Source: Actinomyces oris
GTDB taxonomy: Bacteria > Actinomycetota > Actinomycetes > Actinomycetales > Actinomycetaceae
Reading direction: 5' to 3'
NCBI RefSeq assembly: GCF_001937445.1
Contig: NZ_MSKS01000011.1
Coordinates: 31,551-95,550 of the forward strand
DNA: 64,000 bases
In this document: in pieces, positions 26,329 to 35,078 of the stretch
Layout of the letters: every line of letters starts with the position of its first letter
How positions within the stretch are numbered: position 1 is the first letter of the stretch
Made by a program: the position numbers and the translations under genes
Notes under the pieces: generated by a model
The model's input: only the letters and a program-made list of their open reading frames with translations
Told to the model about the DNA's origin: nothing
Database searches by the model: none

Positions 26329-27900
26329 ATGTCAACGACCCCGGCTCCCGTCGAGGACGGTCTCGATACCGGTCGGATGATCACCAGCCGGTGGCGCCCC
26401 ACCACCCTGCGCACGACGCCATCAAAGGAGGACCAAGGGCTGTTCGGCCACCCCCGGGGACTTCCCTGGATGCTCAACGTGGAGATGTGGGAGCGCTTCT
26501 CCTACTACGGCATGCGCGCCATCCTGCTCTACTTCATCACCGACACCGTGGCCGAAGGCGGCCTGGGCCTGAGCGCCAACTCCGGGCAGGTCATCCTGGC
26601 CTCCTACAGTGCGGCCGTCTACCTGCTGGCCATCCCCGGGGGCATCTTCGCCGACCGCATCATCGGACCGTGGCTGTCCACCCTCTACGGCGGCGTCGTC
26701 ATCATGGCGGGCCACATCTGCCTGTCCATCCCCTCACCCGCCCTCGCCTGGACCGGGATCGTGCTGGTGGCTGTGGGCACCGGCTTCATCAAGCCGAACC
26801 TGTCCACGATCGTTGGGGGTCTCTACGATGACGACGACCCGCGGCGCGACGCCGGATTCCAGCTCTTCTACATGTCGGTCAACCTCGGATCACTGGCGTC
26901 TCCACTGGTGACCGGCTGGCTGCGCGAGCACTACGGCTACCACGCCGGCTTCTTCTCAGCCGCCGTCGGCATGGGGGTGGCCCTGATCGCCTTCATCTAC
27001 GGCCGCCACAAGCTCTCCGCCTTCGCCTTCACCGTCCCCAACCCCATCCGCCCCCAGGAGCGCCGGAGCTTCGTACTCGCCTCGCTCCTGACCGTGGTGG
27101 CCGCGGCCGCACTCGTCTCGGTCCTCAGCGCCCTGACCGGCAGCCTGCTCGACGCCATCTCCACGACCATGCTCATCATCCCGGCCGGCGCCGCCCTGGG
27201 CTACTTCATCCTCATGTTCCGCTCCCCCAAGGTCACGGCCCGCGAGCGCACCCACCTGCGCGCCTACATCCCCCTGTGGATCGGCGCGGTCCTGTTCTTC
27301 ATGATCTCCGAGCAGGCGGCCGGCAAGATGGCCACCTTCGCCAAGGACAACACCGACGGCACTATCCCGTGGCTCGGCTGGGCCATCACCCCCGAGACCT
27401 ACCAGTCCATCAACCCGGCCACGATCGTCATCCTGGCACCATTCATCGGTTGGCTCTTCACCCGGCGCGCGGGCAGGTTCCCCTCCACCATCATGAAGTT
27501 CGCGATCTCGGTGCTCATCATCGGGGGATCGGCCTTCATCCTGGGTTACGGCTTCCAGATCTGGCCGGGCAACGCGAAGCTGTCCCCTTGGTGGTTCCTA
27601 GCGGTGGTCTTCATCATCCAGACCGTCGCCGAGCTCTTCCTGTCCCCGGTGGGCCTGTCCGCGACGTCGGCGCTGGCACCCAAGAGTTTCGCCTCCCAGA
27701 CGATGAGCCTGTGGCTGCTGACGACGGCCACCGGCCAGGGGCTGGCCGGCTTCATCATCTCCAGGACGGAGAACGTCGCGAACTCCACCTACTACTACGG
27801 CCTGGGGGCCGTGACGGTCGCCGTGGCCATCATCCTGTTCATCGTCGCCCCGTGGACGGAGCGGAAGATGGCCGACGTCGGGGTCACGGTGCGGGACTAG
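26329..27900 (+). CDS. POT/PTR-family proton-coupled oligopeptide transporter
   Basis: 523 residues, an MFS-fold di-/tripeptide symporter of the DtpT type. The family signature is WERFSYYGMRAILLYF (about 50-65). PTR2 segments follow (GGIFADRIIGPWLSTLYGG, GTGFIKPNLSTIVGGLYDDDD, and FYMSVNLGSLASPLVTGWL), and the mid-protein region WIGAVLFFMISEQAAGKMATF contains the E..Q motif. About 12-14 spans are predicted by eye. The ATG at 26329 is preceded by ggaagagagag. A truncated paralogue lies directly upstream. It imports short peptides for nitrogen and carbon. Confidence 0.93.
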   Translation: MSTTPAPVEDGLDTGRMITSRWRPTTLRTTPSKEDQGLFGHPRGLPWMLNVEMWERFSYYGMRAILLYFITDTVAEGGLGLSANSGQVILASYSAAVYLLAIPGGIFADRIIGPWLSTLYGGVVIMAGHICLSIPSPALAWTGIVLVAVGTGFIKPNLSTIVGGLYDDDDPRRDAGFQLFYMSVNLGSLASPLVTGWLREHYGYHAGFFSAAVGMGVALIAFIYGRHKLSAFAFTVPNPIRPQERRSFVLASLLTVVAAAALVSVLSALTGSLLDAISTTMLIIPAGAALGYFILMFRSPKVTARERTHLRAYIPLWIGAVLFFMISEQAAGKMATFAKDNTDGTIPWLGWAITPETYQSINPATIVILAPFIGWLFTRRAGRFPSTIMKFAISVLIIGGSAFILGYGFQIWPGNAKLSPWWFLAVVFIIQTVAELFLSPVGLSATSALAPKSFASQTMSLWLLTTATGQGLAGFIISRTENVANSTYYYGLGAVTVAVAIILFIVAPWTERKMADVGVTVRD

Positions 27901-27920
27901 GCGCGGCTGGGGCGCCGCGA

Positions 27921-27987
27921 GTTCGTGGGTTAAGTCGCGGGTTCGTAGGGTAAAGGTACGAACGCGAGGGCTACCCTACGAACGCGC
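27921..27987. repeat. TTCGTAGGGTA repeat, locus 3
   Basis: Four units. GTTCGTAGGGTA at 27941-27952 pairs perfectly with TACCCTACGAAC at 27972-27983, the same 12-bp inverted repeat as at 4238-4280. It lies between the peptide transporter and the PadR gene and may terminate the former. Confidence 0.75.
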
Positions 27988-28044
27988 GACTCGACACAGC
28001 CTCACGAACAAGGCTCGGTTTCTCCTCCTCGCGGAGTATATCGC

Positions 28045-28068
28045 GAGTGTATACACTCAGCGTATAGT
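28045..28068 (+). promoter_or_regulatory. PadR operator and leaderless promoter
   Basis: GAGTGTATACACTC (28045-28058) is a perfect 14-bp palindrome. A good -10, TATAGT (28063-28068), ends seven bases before the A of the PadR start codon at 28076, so transcription should begin at or next to the start codon and the mRNA would be leaderless. No ribosome site precedes the ATG, which agrees. The palindrome spans the promoter spacer, as expected for autorepression. Confidence 0.6.
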
Positions 28069-28075
28069 TGCTGGC

Positions 28076-28600
28076 ATGGAATCCAGACTCACTCTTCTTG
28101 GGTTGCTCAGCGCCGGGCCGGGGCACGGCTACGACCTCAAACGCTCCTGGGACCACTGGTTCGCGGCCTCCAAACCGCTGGCCTACGGCCAGGTCTACGC
28201 CACGCTCGCCCGCCTGGTGCGCGACGGGCTCATCACGCAGGTCGAAACCGAGCCCGGCGCCGGCCCGGAGCGCAAGCGCTACGAGGTCACCGACGCCGGG
28301 CGCCAAAGCGTCGAGCAGTGGCTGCTGACCCCGGTCACCCCGGCCGGTGACGTCCAGGCCGACATCTTCGCCAAGACCGTCATCGCCCTCATGCTCGACG
28401 ACGACGCCGGGCGCCTCCTCGACCTCCAGCGCGCCGAGCACATGGCGCGCATGCGCGAGCTGACCCGCCTCAAGCAGGACGGCGACCTGCGCACGGTGCT
28501 GCTGGCTGACCACGCCCTGTTCCACATCGAGGCCGACCTGCGCTGGATGGAAACCACCGCGGCCCGCCTGAGCGAGCTGCGCGAGGAGGTGCGCTCATGA
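28076..28600 (+). CDS. PadR-family transcriptional regulator
   Basis: 174 residues: winged helix-turn-helix (LTLLGLLSAGPGHGYDLKR, then AYGQVYATLARLVRDGLITQ and ERKRYEVTDAGRQSVEQWL) and a C-terminal helical dimerisation part (AEHMARMRELTRL to TTAARLSELREEV). PadR proteins usually repress a neighbouring exporter until a drug or other small molecule binds. It overlaps the ABC ATPase gene by four bases (ATGA), so regulator and exporter are one operon. A palindrome lies in its promoter and no ribosome site precedes it. Confidence 0.9.
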   Translation: MESRLTLLGLLSAGPGHGYDLKRSWDHWFAASKPLAYGQVYATLARLVRDGLITQVETEPGAGPERKRYEVTDAGRQSVEQWLLTPVTPAGDVQADIFAKTVIALMLDDDAGRLLDLQRAEHMARMRELTRLKQDGDLRTVLLADHALFHIEADLRWMETTAARLSELREEVRS

Positions 28601-29454
28601 ACACCACCGCCGTCACGGCCGCCGGCGTCACCCCCGCCGGCGCCGACCCCGCACCCAGTCGGGGCGAGACTGACCCGCCGGGCGAGGTCATCATGCGCGC
28701 CCGCGGCCTGGAGATGAGCTTCGGGCAGACCCACGCGCTGCGCGGCGTCGACCTGGACATCCTGACCGGTGAGGTCCTGGCCGTCACCGGCCCGTCGGGC
28801 TCGGGCAAGTCCACGCTCCTGCACGTCATGGCCGGGGTCCTCGTGCCCGACACCGGGCGCGTCGACTACCACGGAAGCGACACGACGCAGGACATCGCAG
28901 CCCTCGACGAGGCGGCCCGCAGCCGCCTGCGCCTGACAGAGTTCGGCTTCATCTTCCAGTTCGGCCAGCTCCTGCCGGACCTCTCCGCCCTGGACAACGT
29001 CACCATCCCCCTGCTCCTGGCGGGCACCCCGCGCCGGCGGGCACTGGCCCAGGCCCGCGAGACCCTGGGCGAGCTGGGGCTCAGCGAGCACCTGGACAAG
29101 CGCCCCACCCAGCTCTCGGGCGGGCAGGCGCAGCGGGCCGCCGTCGCGCGGGCACTGGTGACCAACCCGCGACTCCTCTTCGCCGACGAGCCCACCGGCT
29201 CCCTGGACTCCCTGGCCGCCGAACGGACCATGGAGGTGCTCCTGAGCTCGGTGCGCTCCCGAGGCGCCGGCCTGGTCATCATCACCCATGACGCGCGCGT
29301 CGCCGCCTACGCCGACCGGGAGGTCACCGTGCGCGACGGACGCATCAGTCCCGGGGCCACGCAGGCCGCAACCGGCCCGAACCGACCGAGGCACGCCGAG
29401 CCGGGACACCCAGGAAGTCCGGGCAGTCCGGGCAGTCAGAGGGGCCGGTCATGA
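28597..29454 (+). CDS. ABC transporter ATP-binding protein (MacB/LolD type)
   Basis: 285 residues. Walker A GPSGSGKST, Q-loop FQFGQLLPDLSALDN, signature LSGGQAQR, Walker B LLFADEPTGSLDS and switch His in ITHD are all present. The type pairs with FtsX-like permeases and is used for export or envelope work rather than uptake. An N-terminal ~30-residue Ala/Pro tail and a C-terminal Gly/Pro/Ser tail are low-complexity. It overlaps both neighbours by four bases. Confidence 0.92.
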   Translation: MNTTAVTAAGVTPAGADPAPSRGETDPPGEVIMRARGLEMSFGQTHALRGVDLDILTGEVLAVTGPSGSGKSTLLHVMAGVLVPDTGRVDYHGSDTTQDIAALDEAARSRLRLTEFGFIFQFGQLLPDLSALDNVTIPLLLAGTPRRRALAQARETLGELGLSEHLDKRPTQLSGGQAQRAAVARALVTNPRLLFADEPTGSLDSLAAERTMEVLLSSVRSRGAGLVIITHDARVAAYADREVTVRDGRISPGATQAATGPNRPRHAEPGHPGSPGSPGSQRGRS

Positions 29455-31664
29455 GCCGCATCGCCCTGACCCGACTGCTCGTCGCCAACGACCGCTCCGC
29501 CCGGCGCCGCCTGGCCGGGATCGTCGCCGGCGTCATGGTGGGGGTGGCCCTGTTCCTCATGCTGCTGGCCGCCGCCCAGGCCTTCCCCGAACGCAGCATG
29601 CGCTCCAGCTGGGCGTCCACCGCCCTCATGCCCGGCCTCTCCGAGCAGTCGAACCACGCCGACCTCCAGCCCGACCATGCCCTGACCGACGGCGAGCTGG
29701 CCGTCGCCAGCAACTTCGACGTCGTCGACAACCAACCGATCACCATCCTGAGGGTAGCCCTGCCGGAGTCGGGCACCACCTCGGTGAGAATCCCGGGGGC
29801 CGACGTCGTCCCCAAGCGCGGCGAGTACCTGGCCTCACCGGCCCTGGCCAAGCGCATCGCCTCCCTACCCGCCGACCAGCTCGGTGACCGCTACGGCAAG
29901 CAGGTAGGCGTCCTGTCACCCGACGCCGTTGAGGGTCCGGACTCGCTGGTGGCCGTCGTCGGGACGGACCTGGGGACCGTGGCCGCCTCCGAGTTCTACA
30001 TCCCGCCCCAGGTGGTCACCTCCTTCCAGGGCATCCCCTACGAGAACGAGGCGTATCGGATCGCCACGCTCATCGGCGCCATCGCGGTGCTCGTGCCCGC
30101 GCTGCTGCTCGTCGGGATCGTCACCGACCTGGGGGCGGCGCAGCGGGCCGAGCGCTTCGCCACGCTGCGCCTCATCGGGGCCACGCCCCAGCAGGTCGCC
30201 CGCACCGCGGCCCTGGAGATCGGGGCCACCACCTTCGTCGGCGCCCTGGCGGGCGTGGCCCTCTACCTGGCCCTGATCCCGCTGGCCGCGCAGATCACGC
30301 TGAGAACCAGCCGCTTCTACTACTCCGACCTGCTGCGCTCCCCGGTCAACGCGGTCCTCGCCGTCGTCGTGACCACGGCGGGGGCGGCGGCCGTGGCCTG
30401 GTGGCGCACGCGACGGGCCGACCTCGGCCCGCTGGGCGGCTCCCGTGAACGCACCGAGCGCCGTCCCCGCCTCATCTCGCTGGCACCCGTGATCCTGGGG
30501 ACCGCGGGACTGGTCAGCACCCCGACGGTGGCCCGCCAGGACTCCGACCTGACCATCTACCTGCTGCCCGCCTCCTTCCTGTGCGCGATGCTGGGGCTGG
30601 TGTGGGCCGGACCGGTCCTGACCTGGTGGGTGGCACGAGGCGGCAGGGCCCTGGCCCGTTCCGCGGCGCAGGTCATCGGCTTCAACCGGATCACTCAGCA
30701 CCCCCGGGCGGTCTTCCGGGCGGTGGCTGGCGTCGTCATCGCCGTCTACGCCATGACGGTGTTCGCCGTCGCCATCACGGCCGCCGCGGGGACCCGCGAC
30801 GTCACACAGGGCGGTGGGCACCTGAGCCCCACGACGCTCGGGGCGACGCCGGCGGTCAGCGACGAGGGCACCCTGCACAGCGCCGTCGACCGGCTCGCCG
30901 CCGTGCCCGGGGTGACGACGGTCGCCGTGGGGAGGATCAGCGGGGACAGCATGCAGGACAGTCAGGTCATCCTCGAGGCCGACAAGGCCGAGGCCCTCGG
31001 GGCACCGCACGTGGCGGCCCCAGATGGAGCGGTGGCCATCAGCGCCCGGTGGCTGTACGAGAACGCGGCCGCCTCGCCGTCGCCGGTCAGCGCCGAGGAG
31101 CTGGCGAGCGCCCGTGAGCACGGCGCGCCCATCATCCTGGCGGCCACCGACCCGACCAGCCCCGGGGCCATCGATCGGGCCCGCACCGCCCTGGCCACCT
31201 CCGGGCTGACCCTGGGGACCGCCCCGACCTCACCCAGCTCGATCCAGGCCCTCCAGGGCAGCGCCATGGAGAACCAGTTCGCCCAGCTGGGTTACATCGG
31301 CATCCTCATCGCCGCGGGCATCTCCGCGGTCTCGCTCGGGGTCTCGACGGTGGCGGCGCTGTTGGGGCGTCGGCGGGTCCTCGGTCTGCTGAGGCTGGTC
31401 GGCATGCCGGCGGCGACGCTGCGCTCCATGGTCGCCTACGAGGCGGCGCTGCCGACGGCCACTGCCCTGGTCATGAGCATCGGCCTGGGCTGGCTGACCG
31501 CATGGTCGCTGATCGGTGGGGTCTCGGGGCGCCGCATCGGCTGGCCCGGAGGTGGCTACTGGCTGGTGCTGGGGGCGAGCCTGGCGCTGGTGGTGGCGGC
31601 GACCCTGGCCAGTGCCCGCTACGGCCGGCGCATGCTGGCCGGCACCACCGTCCGATTCGAGTAG
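29451..31664 (+). CDS. FtsX-like ABC transporter permease
   Basis: 737 residues. An N-terminal span (LAGIVAGVMVGVALFLMLLAA) is followed by an extracellular domain of about 150 residues. Then come three spans with the FtsX-type loop (RAERFATLRLIGATPQQVAR), further central spans, a second outer domain, and three C-terminal spans with GRRRVLGLLRLVGMPAATLR. Two FtsX cores make it a fused full-length permease for the ATPase encoded just upstream. The substrate is unknown; PadR control suggests a toxic compound or peptide. A 122-bp palindromic element begins 12 bases after its stop. Confidence 0.88.
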   Translation: MSRIALTRLLVANDRSARRRLAGIVAGVMVGVALFLMLLAAAQAFPERSMRSSWASTALMPGLSEQSNHADLQPDHALTDGELAVASNFDVVDNQPITILRVALPESGTTSVRIPGADVVPKRGEYLASPALAKRIASLPADQLGDRYGKQVGVLSPDAVEGPDSLVAVVGTDLGTVAASEFYIPPQVVTSFQGIPYENEAYRIATLIGAIAVLVPALLLVGIVTDLGAAQRAERFATLRLIGATPQQVARTAALEIGATTFVGALAGVALYLALIPLAAQITLRTSRFYYSDLLRSPVNAVLAVVVTTAGAAAVAWWRTRRADLGPLGGSRERTERRPRLISLAPVILGTAGLVSTPTVARQDSDLTIYLLPASFLCAMLGLVWAGPVLTWWVARGGRALARSAAQVIGFNRITQHPRAVFRAVAGVVIAVYAMTVFAVAITAAAGTRDVTQGGGHLSPTTLGATPAVSDEGTLHSAVDRLAAVPGVTTVAVGRISGDSMQDSQVILEADKAEALGAPHVAAPDGAVAISARWLYENAAASPSPVSAEELASAREHGAPIILAATDPTSPGAIDRARTALATSGLTLGTAPTSPSSIQALQGSAMENQFAQLGYIGILIAAGISAVSLGVSTVAALLGRRRVLGLLRLVGMPAATLRSMVAYEAALPTATALVMSIGLGWLTAWSLIGGVSGRRIGWPGGGYWLVLGASLALVVAATLASARYGRRMLAGTTVRFE

Positions 31665-31676
31665 AAACGGCCCACA

Positions 31677-31798
31677 GTGTCCAAATCTGTGACAAAGGCC
31701 TTGACCGGGCTCAGTCGCAGAAAAGAAAACCGCATGATTCCGCGGTTCCTCTCGGCGGACGGACGGCCTCGCAGCCCCTTTGTCTCAGATTTGGACAC
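31677..31798. repeat. 122-bp palindromic element, copy 1
   Basis: Terminal inverted repeats of 22 bp (31677-31698 and 31777-31798, one mismatch) enclose a conserved 27-base core (31722-31748) that itself holds AACCGC...GCGGTT. A second copy of exactly 122 bp is at 55241-55362 with the core at the same offset. One arm change (T to G) is matched by A to C in the other arm, keeping the pair. Either a MITE-type element or a structured RNA/terminator; it lies 12 bases behind a stop codon. Confidence 0.8.
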
Positions 31799-31874
31799 GC
31801 ACCCCTCCTGCGCACCCGGGCACCGGGGAGCGCATTCCCCGGTCCCGCCAGGTGATCTGCGGTAGAAAAGGACC

Positions 31875-32612
31875 ATGACCGCAGGACGGACCGACACGGC
31901 CGAGGACGCCTCCCCCTTGGTCGCACCGAGGCCGCCGGTCCTCGCGGCACCGGACCTGGGTCGCCTGCGCGACGGCGAGGCCGATGAGCTCACCGCCGGT
32001 GAGATGGTCGAGGACCTGGAGCTGGTCGAAGCGGACCTCAGCGGCGGCGACCTGTCTGCGATCAGTCTGCTCAGCTGCCGGTTCTCGGAGGTCTTCGCCA
32101 ACGACACCGACCTGGCCGCGGCGCGGCTGGTCGACTGCCGCCTGGAGCGCCTGAGCGCCACCTACCTTCACAGTCCACGCTCCACCTGGCGCACGGTGGA
32201 GCTGCTCGACTCCCGTATCGGGGCCTGGGAGCTCTACGACGCCGACGTCGAATCCGTCCTCATTGAGGACTGCCGCCTGGGCTTCACGAACCTCGCCGGG
32301 ACCGCTGTGCGCGACCTCCTCATCCGGGCCACCCGGATCGACGAGCTGGACCTGAGCGGCATCGACGCCCAGCGGGTTCGCTTCGAGGACTGCCGGGTGG
32401 GCACGCTGCGCCTGCACGGCGGGAGCCTGAGAGACGTCGACCTGCGCGGGCTGGAGATGACAGTGGTCAGCGGCGTCGGTTCCCTGGCCGGGGCGACCGT
32501 CAGCAGCGGGCAGCTCAGTGAGCTCGCGCCGCTCCTGGCGCAGCAGCTGGGACTGCAGGTCGAGGACCGGGACCATGTACAGCATGCGACGACAAGGAGT
32601 ACAAGAGCATGA
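31875..32612 (+). CDS. Pentapeptide-repeat protein
   Basis: 245 residues. The central ~170 show degenerate pentapeptide repeats with Leu or Phe at the central position and Asp/Cys/Arg flanks (VEADLSGGDLSAISLLSC, CRLERLSATYL, CRLGFTNLAGTAV, DLSGIDAQRVRFEDCRVG, GGSLRDVDLRGLEM), predicting a right-handed quadrilateral beta-helix. Some such proteins mimic DNA and bind gyrase, but no role can be fixed here. AAAAGGACC precedes the ATG. It overlaps the DivIVA-domain gene by four bases, so the two may act together. Confidence 0.8.
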   Translation: MTAGRTDTAEDASPLVAPRPPVLAAPDLGRLRDGEADELTAGEMVEDLELVEADLSGGDLSAISLLSCRFSEVFANDTDLAAARLVDCRLERLSATYLHSPRSTWRTVELLDSRIGAWELYDADVESVLIEDCRLGFTNLAGTAVRDLLIRATRIDELDLSGIDAQRVRFEDCRVGTLRLHGGSLRDVDLRGLEMTVVSGVGSLAGATVSSGQLSELAPLLAQQLGLQVEDRDHVQHATTRSTRA

Positions 32613-33160
32613 CGTTACTGACAGCCGACGACGTTCTCAACGTGAAGTTCGAGGTCTCCTCATTCAAGGAGGGCTACGACCAGGATGAGGTCGACGAGTT
32701 CCTCGACGAGATAACCACCACGATGCGGGAGCTCGAGGAGCGGCTCGGCACGTCACGAGGTTCCTCGGACCCCTCGCACCGACGGGCCGAGAGCCTCCTG
32801 ACGTCCGAGGCCATCAGGAACATCCGGTTCTCGACCACCCGGTGGTCGGGCTACCACGTCGACCAGGTTGATGCTTTCCTCACTCAGGTGGTCTCGACTA
32901 TGGAGGCCCTTGAGGCGCAGCTGAACGCCGGCTCCTCCGCCGGCCAGCCCGGCGCCGGTGGGGCGTACGGCGGAGCAGCCTATGGTACGAACCCGGCCCA
33001 GGCCGGGTACGCCCCGGGGGCCGCCGGAGCCGGTGGCGCTCAGTATGCCGAGGCGATCGCCCAGCGCGACCAGTACATCGCCCAGCTCCAGCAGGAGAAC
33101 GCCTACCTGCGCGCCGAGCTCGAGGCGGCCCAGCGCCGCCTGGGGACCACCGGGTACTAG
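32609..33160 (+). CDS. Protein with two DivIVA-type domains
   Basis: 183 residues. Two copies of the DivIVA N-terminal motif occur: LTADDVLNVKFEVSSFKEGY with DQDEVDEFLDEI (about 3-35) and LTSEAIRNIRFSTTRWSGYH with VDQVDAFLTQV (about 62-94). A Gly/Ala/Tyr/Gln-rich linker follows, and then a C-terminal coiled coil (QRDQYIAQLQQENAYLRAELEAAQ split by alternating hydrophobics). DivIVA proteins bind curved membrane and organise polar growth or division. This is shorter than Wag31 and has a doubled head, so it is an accessory family member. Start behind AAGGAG. It converges with rloB with a 4-base overlap. Confidence 0.82.
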   Translation: MTLLTADDVLNVKFEVSSFKEGYDQDEVDEFLDEITTTMRELEERLGTSRGSSDPSHRRAESLLTSEAIRNIRFSTTRWSGYHVDQVDAFLTQVVSTMEALEAQLNAGSSAGQPGAGGAYGGAAYGTNPAQAGYAPGAAGAGGAQYAEAIAQRDQYIAQLQQENAYLRAELEAAQRRLGTTGY

Positions 33161-33750
33161 AGGAGACCGAGGCTGCGGAGCAGGTGGGGCATCGTTGTCG
33201 ATGGGCAAGGCCCCTGAGTATCGGGCTCGGGGAGGCTGTCCGTCGGCAGATGGCACCTGGCCGCGGCCTGCACTCCCCTGTCCCAGGGGAAGTCGTCCGG
33301 TAGCGTCTTGGCGTCCTTACTGCTCAGGCCCGTCAGCTCCCGGTAGTGCGCCTGAGCGTCTGCCTGGTTCTGGTAGTTCTTCACGGGGGCGTAGTGGGCG
33401 TTGAGCCAGATCTCGAAGCAGGGTACGGAAACAACACCGTGCACAACGGTCCGCTTGCTGCTCAGTCTTCGGCATGCGGCCAGAAAGCCATGACGGTCCT
33501 GGCCATCGTGGTCGACGACGACCCACACCTCCCTGTATTCGCTGAGGTCTGACCGAGGGCCGCTGAGCTCCTTGATGACGGTGAGCGGGTCACCCTCGAT
33601 GACCTTCACTTTGGCTGAGATCCTGCCATGGTCCACACGTCGGCAGAGTTGACTCAGATAGGCGTACTCAGTGACTCGCCCGTTGGTCACGAGGAGAACG
33701 GTGCGCAGTACAGCTCGTTGACTGCGCTGCTTCCTTCTCGGTGGTGTCAT
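33157..33750 (-). CDS. RloB-like protein, predicted nuclease of an AbiL-like defence pair
   Basis: 197 residues with the RloB pattern: strand then TNGRVTEYAYLSQL near the N-terminus, VVVDHDGQDRHG (the DxD), and SVPCFEIWLNAHY before the end. In relatives the first motif usually reads EGxxTE; here the EG acid is Asn, though the second Glu remains. The fold resembles TOPRIM nucleases in my reading. It starts one base after the RloA stop and so is co-translated with it. Its stop overlaps the end of the convergent DivIVA gene. It is expected to be the toxic effector released by RloA on phage infection (by analogy with AbiL and PARIS). Confidence 0.78.
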   Translation of the reverse strand: MTPPRRKQRSQRAVLRTVLLVTNGRVTEYAYLSQLCRRVDHGRISAKVKVIEGDPLTVIKELSGPRSDLSEYREVWVVVDHDGQDRHGFLAACRRLSSKRTVVHGVVSVPCFEIWLNAHYAPVKNYQNQADAQAHYRELTGLSSKDAKTLPDDFPWDRGVQAAARCHLPTDSLPEPDTQGPCPSTTMPHLLRSLGLL

Positions 33751-33751
33751 C

Positions 33752-35053
33752 TCACTTCGCCTCCGCCGGTATTAAGAGGTACCGGCGGAGGCTGGAGGTG
33801 TCCACCCGAGGAATGGCACCGAAAGCACCGGCGAGGTAGCGGCGCTGCTTGTTCGTGCCCTTGCGGTTGGAGGGGAAGTCCGCAAGCGAGAAGAGCTCAC
33901 TGGCACCGAAGAGGGACTTCTCCGTCATCCACACCTCGCCCGCCTCCAGGAGCTGGACGGGGGAATTGTCCAGGAGCGCCGTGTCATGGGTTGTGAAGAC
34001 GATCTGGGCTCCCCGGGTGTTGAGATCCGGATCCTTGAACATGTCCACCAGCGTGGCGGTCAGCGTCGGATGGAGGCTCGCATCGAGCTCATCGACACAC
34101 AGCACCTGGCCCAGTCGCAAGGCGTCCATGGCGGGACCGACCGTCGCCAACCAGGTGAGAGTGCCCTGACTCTGCTGGCTACTCGCCAATGAATACTCCT
34201 CACCGTCGGCACCGCGGTGGCGGAGGACGAGGTGACGCTGAAGCTCTTTGAGCACCTCGGCGGGGACCTCAGCATCCTCGTCCTCGCTCCACGGAAACCG
34301 TCGCAGGAGGTCAAGCACCTCTTGAGGAACCTCCTGCTCCTCAAGCTCAAGACCGACAACACCAAGGTCTGCGGCCTGAGCGATGGCGTTCGCGATACCA
34401 GCCCACTGCGCGGGGTCCTCTGCGAGACGACTCATCACCCATCGCAGACGCGAACTGCGCTCCTCATCACTGTGGTGGATGAAGCGCATGGCTCGCAGGC
34501 TGCGCGCGATCGGGGCGAGCGTGGCGTGCTCGTACCTCAGAGCCACGGCGAGAAAGAGGTCCTTGAGCGTCGTGATCCGACCAACCTCGGTCGTGGCGCC
34601 CTTGAGGGTGGTGCCGGCCTCGATCACGGGCTTGTCATCCTCGGGCCCCTGGGTGCGCACGAAGACCTTGCGCCAGCGCTGTCCCGCCGCCCAGAGCTCC
34701 TCACGCGAGATTCCCCAGCGATGCGCCTCGACGCTGTAGCTGTAGCGTTCGTTCTCGTGAGTGAAACCAATGGAGAAACGGGATGGCTGCGTCACATGGT
34801 CGCGATCCAGGCTGAAGGGCTGGTACAGGATGTCCCGCTGCCCCCCGACGGCGTGGTGGAGGCAGTCAAGCGCGTCCAGGAGGGTCGACTTGCCTGAGGC
34901 GTTGGCGCCGAAGATCGCCGCCACACGCCACGTCTGCTCCTGCCAGGAGGAGCCGCCGCGCGGCGTCAGAGTCTTGAGCGAGCTCCGAGTGAGATCGAGG
35001 GTCACCTCTTCTGCGTAGCAGCAGTAGTTCGCCACGGTGAAGTCCAGCAACAT
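33752..35053 (-). CDS. RloA/AbiLi-like AAA ATPase of a defence pair
   Basis: 433 residues of the SMC/OLD-like ATPase class (AAA_15/AAA_21): Walker A GANASGKSTLLDAL (about 50-63), Q-loop region, Walker B LCVDELDASLHPTL, and switch His VFTTHDTALLDNSP. It opens with the class-typical MLLDFTVANYCCYAEEV. Paired one base apart with RloB, it makes the two-gene unit known as AbiL in lactococci and as rloA/rloB in Campylobacter restriction loci; here no restriction genes accompany it. It would sense phage and control RloB. A 10-bp inverted repeat lies 25 bases before its start. Confidence 0.85.
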   Translation of the reverse strand: MLLDFTVANYCCYAEEVTLDLTRSSLKTLTPRGGSSWQEQTWRVAAIFGANASGKSTLLDALDCLHHAVGGQRDILYQPFSLDRDHVTQPSRFSIGFTHENERYSYSVEAHRWGISREELWAAGQRWRKVFVRTQGPEDDKPVIEAGTTLKGATTEVGRITTLKDLFLAVALRYEHATLAPIARSLRAMRFIHHSDEERSSRLRWVMSRLAEDPAQWAGIANAIAQAADLGVVGLELEEQEVPQEVLDLLRRFPWSEDEDAEVPAEVLKELQRHLVLRHRGADGEEYSLASSQQSQGTLTWLATVGPAMDALRLGQVLCVDELDASLHPTLTATLVDMFKDPDLNTRGAQIVFTTHDTALLDNSPVQLLEAGEVWMTEKSLFGASELFSLADFPSNRKGTNKQRRYLAGAFGAIPRVDTSSLRRYLLIPAEAK

Positions 35054-35078
35054 ACCGTCACCCTAGTGCGAGCAACTC

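Noticed and set aside
31677..31865. Small frame inside the 122-bp element, similar in both copies (KENRMIPRF)
   Set aside because: Peptide similarity follows from the shared DNA core; no ribosome site, and the arms change as base pairs, not as codons.
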